The translations under genes and the position numbers were made by a program. The notes below the pieces were generated by a model that was not told the origin of the DNA, made no database searches, and saw only the letters and a program-made list of their open reading frames with translations. From assembly GCF_900455735.1 (NCBI RefSeq), contig NZ_UAUI01000001.1, positions 1,271,001 to 1,335,000 of the forward strand: a DNA stretch of 64,000 nt, read 5' to 3'. Shown one piece after another: positions 41,363 to 50,386 of the stretch. Every line of letters begins with the position of its first letter. Position 1 is the first letter of the stretch. The stretch comes from Rhodococcus wratislaviensis (GTDB lineage: Bacteria; Actinomycetota; Actinomycetes; Mycobacteriales; Mycobacteriaceae).

Positions 41363-42664
41363 CTAGGACGTCCACGCGTACCGGAAGCGTTGCGCGACCT
41401 CGTCGACGGGTTTGTCCCGGTATTCGGCGTGCTCGTACCCTTTGACCGCCGCCAGGGCTTCCATGATCAGCGGACCGAACAGGTCCCGCGCGAGCGCCGA
41501 CGATCGGAACGCTCCGAGCACGTCGGACGGCAGGGTCGGGAGGAGATCGACGGCGTGGCCTTCGGTCAGTTCGGCGGGGTCGACCGACACCTCGTCCGGG
41601 AGGGGAAGCGCGGCGGCGATGCCGTCGTGGGCGGCGCCGAGAATGGCGGCGCTGCTCAGATACGGGTTCGCGGACGGGTCGATGGGTTTGATCTCGAGGT
41701 TCGCGCCGTGTGGGTTCCCGGCGGTGGCCGCGCAGAGGCGGACGGCTGCCTCGCGGTTTTCCAGCCCCCAGCAGCGGAATACCCCCGCCCACATTCCCGG
41801 GCGCAACCGCAGGTGAGACAGCGCCGACCCGGCGAGTACGGCGGTGAACTCGGGCAGGGCCCGCAGAATCCCGGCGACCGCGGCGCCACCGGCGGGAGTC
41901 AGCCCGTGCGGGCCCGGGCCTCCCGACAGGATCGGCAGGTCACCCTCGAACATCGACACGTGCTGATGGGCACCGTTTCCCGCTCCGCCCGCGACGGGCA
42001 TGGGTGAGAACGACGCCCGCAGCCCCTGGGCACGCGCGACCCGGCTGATCAGGGCGCGGGCCAGCACCGAGTTGTCGGCCGCCGTGACGGGATCCGCGGG
42101 GGCGAGCGACACCTCGAACTGGTTGAGCCCGGCCTCGGCGTGGACCTGTTCGATCGGCAGTTCCGCCGTCGACGCCGCCGCGAGCAGTCGCTCGAGGAAT
42201 TCTTCCTGTGTGAGAACGGCATTCAGGCCGTACGCGGACCATTCTTCGACTGTCGCCGCATCGAACAGGGTGAACTCGACCTCGTGGCCGATTCGTGCGG
42301 TCAGCCCGGATTCCGCCAACCGCGTCGCCGCCCGCCGCAGCGCACCCCGGGCGCAGGCGAGCGACGGCGTCCCGTCCTGCTCGGTCAGACACGCCGGCGC
42401 CCAGTACGTGCCGTTGCCCAGGTCTCGCACGTCGTCGCCGTCGATACGCAGACGGAGGTCGCCCCCGACGGAGAAGGACGGTGTGAACGCGAGGTGGCCG
42501 TCGACGCAGAACACAGTCCAGCTCGGCGATGCGCCGGCACCGGAGTCGACGAAGGTGGACAGTCTCGAGATCGGCAGCACCTTCGCCCGCGAGACTCCGG
42601 CCATGTCGACGATCGAGCCGACGATGCGGTCCGAGTGGCCGAAGCCGTCCTCTGCGCCGCGCAT
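41363..42664 (-). CDS. Glutamine synthetase family protein (GlnA-like ligase)
   Basis: A 433-residue protein of the glutamine synthetase superfamily. A beta-grasp-like N-terminal region is VGSIVDMAGVSRAKVLPISR. The catalytic domain has RIGHEVEFTLFD (metal Glu), QVHAEAGLNQFEVSLAP, GNGAHQHVSMFEGD, RPGMWAGVFRCWGLENREAA and ANLEIKPIDPSANPYLSSAA. It is diverged from housekeeping GlnA and likelier a gamma-glutamyl-polyamine or amine ligase. ATG 42664 shares one base with the upstream stop (TGATG), so it is tightly coupled to the BAAT-like gene. Confidence 0.88.
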   Translation of the reverse strand: MRGAEDGFGHSDRIVGSIVDMAGVSRAKVLPISRLSTFVDSGAGASPSWTVFCVDGHLAFTPSFSVGGDLRLRIDGDDVRDLGNGTYWAPACLTEQDGTPSLACARGALRRAATRLAESGLTARIGHEVEFTLFDAATVEEWSAYGLNAVLTQEEFLERLLAAASTAELPIEQVHAEAGLNQFEVSLAPADPVTAADNSVLARALISRVARAQGLRASFSPMPVAGGAGNGAHQHVSMFEGDLPILSGGPGPHGLTPAGGAAVAGILRALPEFTAVLAGSALSHLRLRPGMWAGVFRCWGLENREAAVRLCAATAGNPHGANLEIKPIDPSANPYLSSAAILGAAHDGIAAALPLPDEVSVDPAELTEGHAVDLLPTLPSDVLGAFRSSALARDLFGPLIMEALAAVKGYEHAEYRDKPVDEVAQRFRYAWTS

Positions 42665-44607
42665 CAGGCCCTCGCCACTGCGGCGGTCCGCGCGAGGAAG
42701 CCGAGCACGCTGTGCACCGCTTCGCGCTGGGCCCGGCCCTGACCTGCGCCCCCGCCACCGAATGCAATGCCGCCGGTCCACTGCGCGTCGGCGGGGAACA
42801 TTCCGAGACGAAGGAGGTGGTCGGCGCCGTCGAACGTCCGGTGTTCGTCGCGGTCGTCGGACCGGAGACCGAGAAGTGCCGTGGCCATCTCGCCCGACGG
42901 CCACAACTGGTCGTCGGCGCCGGTCAGACACAGCACCGACGCGGTCGCCTGCTCGGACCGCAGCGTCGCGTCGACCGGTGCCGCCGCGAGCCCGGACCGG
43001 TAGGCGGCGGCAAGACGCAGCAGGCTCGGCCGGTGCGCGGCGAGGTCGTGGTGCGCCCGCCACGCGTTGCGGATCAGCTGCGGCATCAGCACCCCACCCG
43101 GCAGCGGCGCCCACGGCACGGGCCCGCCGTTCCACGTCCACGACGCGGTGTCGGCGATCTCGCCGTCGGGGCCGATCGCCTGCCACGACACCGAACTCGG
43201 ACTGATCAGGATCAGCCCGGCAACGGGAAGTTCGCCGACGCAGGCGGACGCCAGCAGGCCCTCCGCACCGCGCGAGATGGCCATCGCGGTCAGGCGGTTC
43301 GCGTCCACCGTCGGCTGCGCACCCAGCGCCCCGACCGCGGACGCGAACCGCTCGAGCGGAACGTTGACCAGCGTCGCGTCGGTGTCCGATTCGTCCACCC
43401 ACGAATAGGCCAGTGCGGCATACCCGTTGGCGGCGAGCATCCCGATGGTGGGACGTTGGGAGTCGACGCCGCCCTCCGAGCCGCCGAAGCAGTCGACGCC
43501 CGGCCACCCGCCGCTGGGGGCGTCGCCGGCGGGCAGCGCGAGCAGGGCGGGCCGACCGCCGATATCCAATGGGTGAACGGACACTCCAGGGGCGCTCACG
43601 TGACGCGTCACCGTCCGCCGCGACGTTCCGTCCGGAGTGCTCGCCTCGACGGTGACCAGCCAGGCGTCGGGTGGCGGTACGAAGAGGTCGGGGACCCGGT
43701 CTTCGGACACGAAACGCATTGCCCACAGCGGGGCGTCGGCGTCCGCGACATTCCAGTCACCGTGGTCCGGAACCTGTTCGGCGACGTCGACGATCCCGTC
43801 GGCGGGAACGGTGAACGTGGCCTCCGATAGCCACTGCCCACCGAACAGGTCGGTCCCGGTGGTGCGGACGGTCACGGACGATCCGGGCCGGGCGCCGCGG
43901 ACGATCAGGGAGAACGCCTCGTCGTGACGCGACGACGCCGGAACGTCGAGTTCGAGGGACCCCGCCGACACGTCCGCGGCCGGCACGGGCTGCTCGGTGA
44001 CCGCGGGCTCCGCCGAAGATTGCGTCTCCAGAAGCTGCGACCGCTTCTCGAACCATCCGGGGAACACCGCGGACACCAGGCCCGCGACGCCCACGAGGGT
44101 GAACGGCAGCACCCAGTAACAGACGACGGACAGGGTGTCGCCGGCGTCGCGCATGGTGGCGTCGCCGTCGACGATCGGCGGGATCAGCGAGATCACGGTC
44201 ATCAGCCCGAACGCGGCCACCCACATCCACGTCATGGCCGTGGTGATGTACCGGAATCCGCCGCTCGCCGCCGTCCGGGCGTCCACGGTGGCCGCCGCGT
44301 ACTCGCGCACGAACGGCCTCCCGATCAGGACGCCCACCGCGGCGATCGCGAACAACCCGAAGTTGCCGACCGGCTGCAGCCAGCGTTCGAGGACGGCGTC
44401 GTCCAGGGTGAGTGCCGCGATCAGCAGTAGCGCGAAGACGGCGACAGTGCCGACCTCGAGGGTCCGCCAGGGCTCGCCCCGTAACCGTTGCAGCACCTGA
44501 CCTGCCGCCGCGATGCCGAATGCGATCGCGACGGCAGCGACGAATCCGGTGTTGCCCACCAGAATCCAGTAGACGATCCACGGTGCGAATCCGATGATGA
44601 ATCCCAT
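42664..44607 (-). CDS. Membrane-anchored BAAT-like acyltransferase/thioesterase
   Basis: A 647-residue fusion. Residues 1-195 hold about five membrane helices (FIIGFAPWIVYWILVGNTGF, FVAAVAIAFGIAAAG, WMWVAAFGLMTVISLIPPIV, VVCYWVLPFTLVGVAGLVSA). Residues about 215-330 look like the N-terminal BAAT/acyl-CoA thioesterase beta-sandwich (SLIVRGARPGSSVTVRTTGT). The rest is the BAAT C-terminal alpha/beta-hydrolase domain: GWPGVDCFGGSEGGVDSQRP, AMAISRGAEGLLASACVG with the nucleophile Ser near 442, and FDGADHLLRLG with the His. ATG 44607 is internal to a longer frame. It is coupled to the glutamine-synthetase-like gene. Confidence 0.82.
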   Translation of the reverse strand: MGFIIGFAPWIVYWILVGNTGFVAAVAIAFGIAAAGQVLQRLRGEPWRTLEVGTVAVFALLLIAALTLDDAVLERWLQPVGNFGLFAIAAVGVLIGRPFVREYAAATVDARTAASGGFRYITTAMTWMWVAAFGLMTVISLIPPIVDGDATMRDAGDTLSVVCYWVLPFTLVGVAGLVSAVFPGWFEKRSQLLETQSSAEPAVTEQPVPAADVSAGSLELDVPASSRHDEAFSLIVRGARPGSSVTVRTTGTDLFGGQWLSEATFTVPADGIVDVAEQVPDHGDWNVADADAPLWAMRFVSEDRVPDLFVPPPDAWLVTVEASTPDGTSRRTVTRHVSAPGVSVHPLDIGGRPALLALPAGDAPSGGWPGVDCFGGSEGGVDSQRPTIGMLAANGYAALAYSWVDESDTDATLVNVPLERFASAVGALGAQPTVDANRLTAMAISRGAEGLLASACVGELPVAGLILISPSSVSWQAIGPDGEIADTASWTWNGGPVPWAPLPGGVLMPQLIRNAWRAHHDLAAHRPSLLRLAAAYRSGLAAAPVDATLRSEQATASVLCLTGADDQLWPSGEMATALLGLRSDDRDEHRTFDGADHLLRLGMFPADAQWTGGIAFGGGGAGQGRAQREAVHSVLGFLARTAAVARA

Positions 44608-44722
44608 TGCACTGCCCCACTGCTCGGCACACCCGAGCGGACGACGGCCGACCCACACATATTGTCGGCCCTCGGGCGGGCGCGGGGGCCGGATTCACCG
44701 AGCCGAGGGTGCGCCGCTCAGG

Positions 44723-45904
44723 TCACGCACCGAGCAGCTGATGCGCCCGCAGACCGACGTACAGTTCGGCGGCGTCGATGGGGTCGGAGAAATCGCGTCC
44801 CGTGAGGGTGTGGATTCTGCGCAACCGGTACAGGACGGTGTTGCGGTGGTAGTGCAGTTGGGTAGCCGCCGCGGTGGTGGAGCCACGACAGGAGAACCAG
44901 GCGTCGAGCGTGGCCAGCAGGCTCTCCTGCTCCTCCGCGGGCAGGGCCAGCACCGGTCCGAGGATCTGGCTCGACGCGAGCTTGCCGGCGTCGGGAACGC
45001 TGACGAGTAGCAGCGACACCGGCACCGACTCGTAGCGGGTGAGGGTGCATCCACCGTGTCCCGCGCAGCGACGGGCGATCCGCGCCTGCTCGACGGCCCG
45101 GCTCGTCCCACCGGGACGCCCGAACACCGAGCTGACCCCGATCCGTCCGTGACCGGTGCGGCCGAGGAGGTCCAGTGCGGAATCGAGCACCTCGGCGGTG
45201 GCGGCCCACAGCAGTCCGATCCGGCCGTCGACCTCCGTGTCCCACACCGAGTCGACACCCACACCGCGAAGGTCCGACTGCACGACGTCCGCGGCGGACG
45301 GGGACGCCGCCGCTTCGACGGACACGACGAGGAACGTGCTGTTCTCCGGAATCCGGAACGTGCGGAGCGCGTCGGCGGCGCCGGCCGGGTTGGCGGCGTG
45401 GTCACCGAACAGGGTTCTGATCAGCCGGCCCCGCGACTCGGCGTCCTCGCGGGCCCGCAGGTCGGCGGTTTCCCGGTATGCCTCCGCGGCGCTGTCCGAG
45501 TAGACGTCCACGAGAGCCCACACCTGGGCGGCCATGTCGAGAAGGGCGTTGGTGGCGCGGCCCTCCGAGCGGTCCATCAGTTCGTCCCAGATCAGGCGGC
45601 CGCCGAGCCGGAACGCGTGGAGCAGCGCCGCGAGCGGCACACCCTGTTCGGCCTTCAACTGTCCGGCTGCCCGCGCCGCCTCGAGCCGGATCGGCGCACT
45701 GCCCGCGAGGTTGCCCAGCATCGCCGTCAGGTTGTCGACGCATGCCGCGTACAACTGTTCGGGAGTGAGGAGGGTCGCCTCCACGTAGCCGTGCTCGGCC
45801 GACAGGATGCGCGAGACGAGTTGCTCGGACAACTGATCCACGGACTCCAGCATCGATCCCAGAACTTCGGTGGGCGACGGCGCGACATCCGAGCTGACAG
45901 TCAT
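44723..45904 (-). CDS. PucR/CdaR-type transcriptional regulator
   Basis: A 393-residue regulator. An N-terminal helical RsbR-like/GAF-like sensor region ([40 protein letters not shown]) is followed by a GGDEF-like central part ([20 protein letters not shown]) and the C-terminal Puc[24 protein letters not shown] then [19 protein letters not shown]. It is divergent from the aldehyde dehydrogenase/GMC operon, which is the natural candidate target. It may also act on the BAAT/GS genes downstream on its own strand. Confidence 0.88.
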   Translation of the reverse strand: MTVSSDVAPSPTEVLGSMLESVDQLSEQLVSRILSAEHGYVEATLLTPEQLYAACVDNLTAMLGNLAGSAPIRLEAARAAGQLKAEQGVPLAALLHAFRLGGRLIWDELMDRSEGRATNALLDMAAQVWALVDVYSDSAAEAYRETADLRAREDAESRGRLIRTLFGDHAANPAGAADALRTFRIPENSTFLVVSVEAAASPSAADVVQSDLRGVGVDSVWDTEVDGRIGLLWAATAEVLDSALDLLGRTGHGRIGVSSVFGRPGGTSRAVEQARIARRCAGHGGCTLTRYESVPVSLLLVSVPDAGKLASSQILGPVLALPAEEQESLLATLDAWFSCRGSTTAAATQLHYHRNTVLYRLRRIHTLTGRDFSDPIDAAELYVGLRAHQLLGA

Positions 45905-46102
45905 CCGGCAAGACTATCCACCGGACGTGGTCCGCGCCATCCCCTTTTTGTGCGACGGCATAGCCCGTATGTTCACATTGACAGCCGCTGCCTATGGCGC
46001 GGCGCCCGGAACTGGGACGAGAATCAGTGTTCTACGCCACAGTAGTTTTTCGTTTCTGCGGCGCGGTCCTTCATGTACTCGACCCGAGCGGAGCTGTCCA
46101 CA

Positions 46103-47848
46103 GTGAGCACTTCAGAACCCGAGGCCACCTCCAACACCCCCGACGCGGCCTCCCCGCATCCGGAGGTCGATGCCGCCCTCGCCGACCTCGCCGAGGGCGA
46201 GAAGACCTGGGCCGACCTCACCCTCGCCGATCGCCGGACACTCCTCGACAAGGTGCACGACCTCACCGTGCAGTACGCCGCCGACTGGGTGGACGCCGCG
46301 GTCGCGATCAAGGGGCTCGACCCGAAGTCGCCGCTGGTCGGCGAGGAATGGATGTCCGGGCCGTACCCGCTGGCCACCGGCACCGCGGCGCTGTCCGCGA
46401 GCCTGGCGAAACTCGAAGCCGGGACCAGCCCTCTGGACGGCGCCACGTTCGGCACCGCCCCCGGCGGCCGCACGACCGTCAAGGTGCTGCCCCTGAACAT
46501 CTTCGACAAGCTGCTGCTCAGCGGATTCAGCGCGGACGTGTGGCTGCAGCCGGGAATCGATCGTGCGACGGCACAGCGCGACGCCGGCCTCGCCCAGCGC
46601 GACCCGTCGCGGACGCTGGGCATCGGCGTGGTCCTCGGCGCCGGCAACATCACGTCGATCGCCCCGCTCGACACCCTGTACGAACTGATCGCGCACAATC
46701 GCGTCGTCGCACTCAAGCTCAACCCCATCACCGACCGCCTGCTGCCCGTGCTGACGCGTGTCCTGGAACCGCTCATCTCCATCGGCGCGGTCCGATTGCT
46801 GACCGGCGGCGCGGAGGTCGGGACGTATCTGGTGCACCACGACCTCGTCGACCACGTGCACATGACGGGCAGCGCGCTCACCCACGACGCGATCGTGTTC
46901 GGGACCGGCGAGGAGGGCGCGCGGCGCAAGGCTGCGAACGAGCCCATGCTCGGCAAGGCCATCTCCAGTGAGCTCGGCGGCGTGTCGCCCACCATCGTGC
47001 TGCCCGGCGAGTGGAGCCGCGCCGACATCAAGTTCCAGGCCGAACACATTGCGACGCAACGACTCCACAACGGCGGCTACAACTGCGTCGCGGCGCAGGC
47101 GGTAGTCGTGTCGTCCGAGTGGAAGCAGCGCGACGAGTTCGTGGCAGCCCTGAAGGAGGCCCTCGACACGGCACCGGACCGCCCCGCGTACTACCCCGGC
47201 AGCGACTCCCGGGTCGCCGGCGCCACCGCGTCGTTCCCCACCGCCGCGCGTCTGGGCGAGAACGGCGGACGCGTCCTGGTCACCGATCTCGAGCCCGGCG
47301 CCTACGCCCCGCTCCTGCAGACCGAGTACTTCGCTCCGGTACTCGGCGTGATCGACCTCCCCCACGCGGGCGCCGCGTTCGCGGCACAGGCCGCCGACCT
47401 CGTGAACGAGGACTTCGTCGGAACGCTGGGGGTCAACATCGTCGCTGCCCCGCAGACCATCCGCGACCTCGGCGCGCAGTTCGACTCGCTGCTCGAGAGC
47501 CTGCAGTACGGGACCATCGCCGTGAACGCGTGGACCGGCGTCGGGTACCTCACCGCCACCGCGACCTGGGGGGCCTTCCCCGGCCACACGTTGAACGACG
47601 TTCAGAGCGGCATCGGCGTGGTGCACAACGCCCTCCTCATCGACCGTCCGGAGCGCACCGTCGTCCGGGGCCCGTTCCGTCCGTCGCCGCGGTCGATCCT
47701 GAACCGTGAGATGTCCATCTCGCCCAAGCCCCCGTGGTTCGTCACCAACCGAACCGCCGCCACGACGGGCCGATTGCTGACAGGATTTGCCGGTGCACCC
47801 TCATGGACCCGGCTGCCGGCGATCTTCGCGTCCGCGCTGCGTGGATGA
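46103..47848 (+). CDS. Aldehyde dehydrogenase family protein
   Basis: A 581-residue ALDH of a diverged long type. Cofactor region: LGIGVVLGAGNITSIAPLDT and HVHMTGSALTHDAIVFGTGE. Glu is in AISSELGGVSPTIVLPGEW (about residue 290) and the catalytic Cys in NGGYNCVAAQAVVV (about residue 328). The late part (VNAWTGVGYLTATATWGAFP) is that of aldehyde dehydrogenases acting on bulky substrates. The start is uncertain: GTG 46103 (MSTSEPEATS reading) or ATG 46073. It is 48 nt upstream of the GMC gene, so alcohol-to-acid oxidation is inferred. Confidence 0.88.
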   Translation: MSTSEPEATSNTPDAASPHPEVDAALADLAEGEKTWADLTLADRRTLLDKVHDLTVQYAADWVDAAVAIKGLDPKSPLVGEEWMSGPYPLATGTAALSASLAKLEAGTSPLDGATFGTAPGGRTTVKVLPLNIFDKLLLSGFSADVWLQPGIDRATAQRDAGLAQRDPSRTLGIGVVLGAGNITSIAPLDTLYELIAHNRVVALKLNPITDRLLPVLTRVLEPLISIGAVRLLTGGAEVGTYLVHHDLVDHVHMTGSALTHDAIVFGTGEEGARRKAANEPMLGKAISSELGGVSPTIVLPGEWSRADIKFQAEHIATQRLHNGGYNCVAAQAVVVSSEWKQRDEFVAALKEALDTAPDRPAYYPGSDSRVAGATASFPTAARLGENGGRVLVTDLEPGAYAPLLQTEYFAPVLGVIDLPHAGAAFAAQAADLVNEDFVGTLGVNIVAAPQTIRDLGAQFDSLLESLQYGTIAVNAWTGVGYLTATATWGAFPGHTLNDVQSGIGVVHNALLIDRPERTVVRGPFRPSPRSILNREMSISPKPPWFVTNRTAATTGRLLTGFAGAPSWTRLPAIFASALRG

Positions 47849-47896
47849 GGGTTGCGTGTCCTCGATCCCTCACCCCCGTCGAAGTGGAGATGAACG

Positions 47897-49486
47897 ATGA
47901 ATCAGGAACTGTCTGTGGCCGACTACGTGATCGTGGGGTCGGGTTCGGCAGGTGCCGTGCTGGCCGACCGGCTCAGCGCCGACTCCGGCAGCGCGGTCGT
48001 GGTCCTCGAGGCCGGTGGTGAGGACAAGGACAAGTTCGCGCACATCCCCGCCGCGTTCTCGAAACTGTTTCGCAGTGAGATGGATTGGGACTACCTGACC
48101 GAGCCGCAACCCGGGCTCGGCGGGCGGACGATCTACTGGCCGCGTGGCAAGATGCTCGGCGGCTCGTCCTCGATGAACGCGATGATGTGGGTGCGTGGAT
48201 TCGCCGCCGACTACGACGAGTGGGCCGAACTCACCGACGACTCCTGGTCGTTCAAGGAAGTGGTCAAGTACTTCCGCCGCATCGAGGACGTGCAGGACGC
48301 GGCGGACGCCGACAGCGGAACCGGCGGACCGATCGTCGTCTCGCACCAGCGGAGCCCCCGCGCGCTCACCGGGTCGTTCCTCGCGGCGGCCGAGGAGACC
48401 GGCTACCCCGTCGAGCGGGCGAACACCACTCGCCCCGAGGGCTTCTCACAGACCATGGTCACCCAGAAGCGGGGCGCGCGGTGGAGTACGGCCGACGCCT
48501 ACCTCCGGCCGGCGCTGAAACGGAAGAATCTGACCGTCCTCACCGGCGCCCACGCCACCCGGGTTCTGTTCGAGGGTTCCGCGGCCGTCGGCGTCGAGTA
48601 CGAGAAGGACGGGGTGCGACGCACCATCCGCGCCGCGAAGGAAGTGATCCTCGCCGGCGGGGCGATCAACTCCCCGCAACTCCTCATGCTGTCGGGGATC
48701 GGCGACGAGACACAACTGCGTGAGCACGGAATCGCAGTGCAGCAGCACCTGCCGGAGGTCGGGAAGAATCTGCTCGATCACCTGGTGTCGTTCCTCGGCT
48801 ACAGCGTCGACTCGGATTCGCTGTTCGCCGCGGAGAAGGTCCCCGAGCTGCTCAACTACCTGACCCGTCGCCGGGGCATGCTCACGTCGAATGTCGCCGA
48901 GGCGTACGGTTTCACGCGCAGTCGTGACGATCTGGCACTGCCCGACCTCGAGATGATCTTCGGGCCGGCGCCGTTCTTCGACGAGGGCCTCATCCCGGCG
49001 ACCGGTCACGCCGCGGTCATCGGCACCATCCTCCTGAAACCCGAGAGTCGAGGCGAGATCTCACTGCAGTCGGCGGACCCCCTCGGCAAGCCGATCATCG
49101 ATCCCCGCTACCTCAGCGACAGCGGCGGAGTCGACCGGCGGGCGATGCTCGAAGGACTGCGCCTGTGTGACGCCCTCGCATCGGCGCCGGCGCTGAAGTC
49201 GCGGCTCGGCAACATGATCCGCCCGGCGGTCACGCCGAGCACGCCACTCGACGAGATCCTCGACCGGGCGCTGCAGGAGAACGCCCACACGCTCTACCAC
49301 CCGGTCGGGACGTGCCGGATGGGCAACGACGACGCGAGTGTCGTCACGCCCGACCTGCGGGTCCGTGGGGTCGACAAACTGCGCGTCGCCGACGCGTCGA
49401 TCATGCCCGCCATCATCCGCGGGCACACCCACGCACCCTCCGTCCTCATCGGTGAGCGGGCGTCGGATCTGATCCGCAACTCGTAG
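47897..49486 (+). CDS. GMC family FAD oxidoreductase (choline-dehydrogenase-like)
   Basis: A 529-residue GMC oxidoreductase. FAD site: VADYVIVGSGSAGAVLADRL, then VVVLEAGGED. Signature 1 is YWPRGKMLGGSSSMNAMMWV and signature 2 is EVILAGGAINSPQLLMLSGI. The catalytic His lies in LYHPVGTCRMGNDDASVV, with a second near GHTHAPSVLIGERASDLI. It oxidises an alcohol or polyol to the aldehyde; the substrate is not evident. GTGGAG precedes ATG 47897. A family-B palindrome follows its stop. Confidence 0.92.
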   Translation: MNQELSVADYVIVGSGSAGAVLADRLSADSGSAVVVLEAGGEDKDKFAHIPAAFSKLFRSEMDWDYLTEPQPGLGGRTIYWPRGKMLGGSSSMNAMMWVRGFAADYDEWAELTDDSWSFKEVVKYFRRIEDVQDAADADSGTGGPIVVSHQRSPRALTGSFLAAAEETGYPVERANTTRPEGFSQTMVTQKRGARWSTADAYLRPALKRKNLTVLTGAHATRVLFEGSAAVGVEYEKDGVRRTIRAAKEVILAGGAINSPQLLMLSGIGDETQLREHGIAVQQHLPEVGKNLLDHLVSFLGYSVDSDSLFAAEKVPELLNYLTRRRGMLTSNVAEAYGFTRSRDDLALPDLEMIFGPAPFFDEGLIPATGHAAVIGTILLKPESRGEISLQSADPLGKPIIDPRYLSDSGGVDRRAMLEGLRLCDALASAPALKSRLGNMIRPAVTPSTPLDEILDRALQENAHTLYHPVGTCRMGNDDASVVTPDLRVRGVDKLRVADASIMPAIIRGHTHAPSVLIGERASDLIRNS

Positions 49487-49500
49487 GGCGCTTCGCGCCC

Positions 49501-49557
49501 CGTGCGTGGTTTGCGAGTGCAGAGACTCGTTAACCACGCACGGGCGGCGGAGCCGCC
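49501..49557. repeat. Dispersed palindrome, family B, copy 1
   Basis: Outer arms CGTGCGTGGTT (49501-49511) and AACCACGCACG (49532-49542) with inner arms CGAGT (49514-49518) and ACTCG (49525-49529) form one long near-perfect stem. A second hairpin follows: GGCGGC (49543-49548) and GCCGCC (49552-49557). The final C is also the first base of CTA, the stop codon of the minus-strand NlpC/P60 gene. Confidence 0.87.
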
Positions 49558-50141
49558 TAGTACCGGCGCGCCGCGTAGAACGGCATCGAATCGAGGGGCG
49601 CCTGCTTCACGGGCTGCCCGGAGGTGGGCGCGTGGACGACCGTGCCGTTCCCGGCGTAGAGCCCGACGTGCTGCGCCCCGTTGAACAGGACGAGGTCACC
49701 CGGCTGCAGGCTGCCCTTGTCGACGGGTGTTCCCCCGTTCACCTGGTCGTAGGTGGTGCGGGGCACCGAGATGCCCGCCTGCTTGTACGCCCACTGGACC
49801 AGACCCGAGCAATCGAAGGCGTTCGGCCCGGTGGCACCCCAGACGTACGGCGATCCGATCTTCGATTCGGCGGCCGCGAGAGCCTGCGTGCCGTGCGTGG
49901 ACGGCAACGCCGGCGGGGCAGGCAGGGGTCCCGGGAGGGGCCCTGGGTTCGGAGCCGGAGCCGGAGGCACTGGTGGTATGCCTGGTACCTCGAACGTCCC
50001 AATCCCTGGGATCGTGATCGGCTCCGCTGCAGCGGGAGCAACGGGAAGCAGAAACGCTCCCACTCCCACACCGGCGGCGATCAGAAGACCGCCGGTCGAA
50101 AACTGCAGACGATTGCCCCGACGCAATCTATGCTTGGCCAT
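49557..50141 (-). CDS. Secreted NlpC/P60 peptidoglycan endopeptidase (Rip-like)
   Basis: A 194-residue exported protein. The signal peptide is GGLLIAAGVGVGAFLLPVAP, cleaved near APAAA. A Pro-rich linker of about 40 residues is followed by the NlpC/P60 domain (about residues 85-190): KIGSPYVWGATGPNAFDCSG with the catalytic Cys, LVQWAYKQAGISVPRTTYDQ, LQPGDLVLFNGAQHVGLYAG with the His, and GTVVHAPTSGQ. It would cleave D-Glu-mDAP stem-peptide bonds, as RipB/RipD relatives do. ATG 50141. Its stop is formed at the edge of a family-B palindrome. Confidence 0.92.
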   Translation of the reverse strand: MAKHRLRRGNRLQFSTGGLLIAAGVGVGAFLLPVAPAAAEPITIPGIGTFEVPGIPPVPPAPAPNPGPLPGPLPAPPALPSTHGTQALAAAESKIGSPYVWGATGPNAFDCSGLVQWAYKQAGISVPRTTYDQVNGGTPVDKGSLQPGDLVLFNGAQHVGLYAGNGTVVHAPTSGQPVKQAPLDSMPFYAARRY

Positions 50142-50254
50142 TGAGCTGAGTCCTTCGATTCATGAGAATCCGGCGACATCGGTGCCGCTCGGACGAGACG
50201 TTAGATAACATGCCGGTCACGGACTCAGCGGACAACGGCCGAATGGCCCATACA

Positions 50255-50336
50255 CATACCTGTTTTCGCAATCCAGGTATATAACAATCCGATCTCGAAC
50301 CGACCGGTCCGTCACGAAACGTCAAAAACAGGTATG
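50255..50336. promoter_or_regulatory. 12-bp inverted repeat in the divergent NlpC/hydrolase region
   Basis: CATACCTGTTTT (50255-50266) and AAAACAGGTATG (50325-50336) are perfect inverted copies 58 bp apart. A further CCAGGTAT (50273-50280) lies between. The three ACCTG/CAGGT boxes suggest a looped or cooperative operator controlling the NlpC/P60 gene, the alpha/beta hydrolase gene, or both. No regulator can be named. Confidence 0.45.
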
Positions 50337-50386
50337 CCTTCAGGCAATTCGGCCCGTTACCGGAGGCATGCGCGTCGTCCACGCTG

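Noticed and set aside
45978-46006. TTGACA in the PucR/ALDH divergent region as a promoter
   Set aside because: No acceptable -10 box is found 16-18 bp downstream (the sequence there is GGCGCC-like), so I did not annotate a promoter.
46112-47626. A 504-codon minus-strand frame inside the aldehyde dehydrogenase gene
   Set aside because: Antisense shadow; the ALDH Cys and Glu motifs are on the plus strand.
50142-50386. A ydaO-type (c-di-AMP) riboswitch before the NlpC/P60 gene
   Set aside because: Such switches precede some actinobacterial cell-wall hydrolase genes, but I could not match the conserved ydaO segments here. The inverted repeats seen fit DNA operators better.
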